Virus record (IMG/VR): IMGVR_UViG_3300020205_000602
Span: 1-31,443 of that record
Source of the DNA: a virus
Reading direction: 5' to 3' (one strand)
DNA length: 31,443 nucleotides
Shown here: positions 30,582-31,443 of the stretch, in pieces
Numbering within the stretch: the stretch's first letter is position 1
Layout: every line of letters begins with the position of its first letter
Made by a program: the position numbers and the translations under genes
The notes under the pieces: model-generated
Databases searched by the model: none
What the model was told of the DNA's origin: nothing
What the model saw: the letters and a program-made list of their open reading frames with translations, nothing else

Positions 30582-31154
30582 TTATTTACCATGGATCAAC
30601 ATCATGATATCGTAAGCACAATCATGGGTGGGGTGGTGTTTGATAACATGTGAGCCACGATCGAAAGAAATCTTGAGATCGCAATATCCATTTTTAGAAG
30701 TTTCGGTAAGACAATCCAAGGCAGTGCGAATGTCACGCCAATTATTGTATGGTGCGATTAGTTCTTGCCCTGATACTTTACACAAACTGTCAATTGACAT
30801 TTGATCAAGCGAACCACGTGACCACATTGTGTTTTCATTATAAGGTGTATCAATGTATTCAGCAATTCGTTTGATACCTTCAACGGCAGGCAAATCGTCT
30901 TCTTCGCTTGGATGGAAACTTACTTTTCGAACATAGTCATGTTGTTTCGACCACCACTCAATGGTAGACTTATCAATAGTACGTTTATACTTATTCACCT
31001 GTTCCTGCACATCAAACTTCACAAACAATGCTTCGGAAATATAGTCATCGTATGAAAGTGTTGTGTTTGTTGGATCAAACTTAATAATCGCAGCAGATAA
31101 AATTACAGTAGTAGACTCAACACCAAGAGTCTCCACATCAAACATATACATCAT
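30582..31154 (-). CDS. 3'-5' exonuclease, DexA-like (DEDD family)
   Basis: A 190-residue exonuclease of the DnaQ-type fold. The acidic residues are visible: FDVETLG (Asp, Glu at about residues 6 and 8), MWSRGSLDQMSIDSL (Asp near residue 117), and HHPTHDCAYD (His and the final Asp). The fold and length are like T4 DexA (227 residues), which degrades single-stranded DNA or trims RNA. The ATG overlaps the stop of the Api92-like gene (ATGA). It lies just upstream of the DNA polymerase promoter, so it ends the preceding transcript or reads through. Activity is likely; its biological target is not known from sequence. Confidence 0.85.
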   Translation of the reverse strand: MMYMFDVETLGVESTTVILSAAIIKFDPTNTTLSYDDYISEALFVKFDVQEQVNKYKRTIDKSTIEWWSKQHDYVRKVSFHPSEEDDLPAVEGIKRIAEYIDTPYNENTMWSRGSLDQMSIDSLCKVSGQELIAPYNNWRDIRTALDCLTETSKNGYCDLKISFDRGSHVIKHHPTHDCAYDIMMLIHGK

Positions 31155-31443
31155 TCTTCTTCATCCTGTTCTATGTCTTCATGATATTCTGAGATAGCAA
31201 ACATCTCATCAACATCAGTTGGTATTTCCTCACGAATTTCATCAGCGGACATACCTGAATATTCATAATAATTATCGAAACCATCTTCGTACTTACCACA
31301 GAATGCCATTCCTGGCTCATAGTAATAAGCACACACAGACCAACCCTCATCTTCTAAGTATTCATAAAGAGTTGTTGGTGGTGCCCATGCGCTGTCGAAA
31401 CTAATTAACACACTAGTCTCAGATAGAATTTCGTAATCGTGAA
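31151..31443 (-). CDS. Api92-like (DUF1281-type) protein, 5' end outside window
   Basis: The frame is open from the window edge (31443) down to TGA at 31151. The visible part is 96 residues and continues upstream past the GTG at 31411, reading HDYEILSETSVLISFDSAW before APPTTLYEYLEDEG. The pattern F-x-S/T-A-W-x-P-P followed by a Y-x-E-P-G and F-x-G-K/x-Y motif resembles the ferredoxin-like domain of Api92-type phage proteins. The C-terminus is very acidic (EYHEDIEQDEEE). The stop overlaps the exonuclease start. The assignment is by motif only, and the function of the family is not known to me. Confidence 0.6.
   Translation of the reverse strand, partial: HDYEILSETSVLISFDSAWAPPTTLYEYLEDEGWSVCAYYYEPGMAFCGKYEDGFDNYYEYSGMSADEIREEIPTDVDEMFAISEYHEDIEQDEEE

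Noticed and set aside
1-31443. tRNA genes, CRISPR arrays, insertion sequences, integrase
   Set aside because: Intergenic gaps are all shorter than about 115 bases and none shows a cloverleaf, spaced repeats or transposase-like frames.

Overview
The window is an interior piece of a tailed-phage genome related to T4 (myovirus type). The recognisable core is T4-like: family B DNA polymerase (gp43), UvsX recombinase, DnaB-type helicase (gp41), primase (gp61), a DexA-like exonuclease, and class Ia ribonucleotide reductase. ThyX, a short NrdA, Dps-like and nucleotidyltransferase genes, and the XhlA-like and membrane proteins point to the T4-like phages of aquatic bacteria. The host cannot be read from the sequence; the promoters look like ordinary bacterial sigma-70 promoters, so it is probably a Gram-negative bacterium. 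Every convincing gene is on the minus strand, tightly packed with ATGA, TAATG or short overlaps. Both window ends cut a gene. No tRNA, rRNA, CRISPR array or insertion sequence was seen.

Reading in the direction of transcription (high to low coordinates). (1) 31443-25272, replication and recombination: Api92-like fragment, DexA-like exonuclease, DNA polymerase, small Zn protein, UvsX, gp41 helicase. (2) 25261-21536, a probable DNA-modification block: TET/JBP-type dioxygenase, a Trp-rich conserved protein, a small protein and a GT-B glycosyltransferase. The dioxygenase, the glycosyltransferase and the DNA polymerase all end in the same peptide, LDEFFA, which resembles a sliding-clamp-binding tail. 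(3) 21482-18180: zinc metallopeptidase-like protein, a 438-residue unknown, and a protein with ligase-type nucleotidyltransferase motifs. (4) 18129-9289, virion-associated block: a 1067-residue protein with an NMNAT-like head, a DUF6321-like protein, a Dps-like ferritin, a lysine/glutamate-rich polyprotein-like protein, two structural proteins and two conserved unknowns. (5) 9286-8374, lysis: an i-spanin with an o-spanin lipoprotein nested in another frame, and an XhlA-like membrane protein. (6) A terminator and divergent promoters at 8264-8351, then primase, a 47-residue ORF, ThyX, NrdA, an unknown, NrdB and a zinc ribbon. (7) 2884-1, accessory: an unknown coupled to an Asn-synthetase-like PP-loop ATPase, a 49-residue ORF, a GIY-YIG nuclease and a membrane/coiled-coil protein.

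Six intergenic sigma-70-like promoters, one inside uvsX, one weaker one inside the GIY-YIG gene, and one on the plus strand all have exactly 17 bp between the hexamers. Most give very short leaders. The plus-strand one is a perfect consensus aimed against the lysis genes. The best candidate for a new system is a post-replicative DNA hypermodification pathway: hydroxylation by the dioxygenase, then glycosylation, with both enzymes tethered to the replication clamp through the tail they share with the polymerase.
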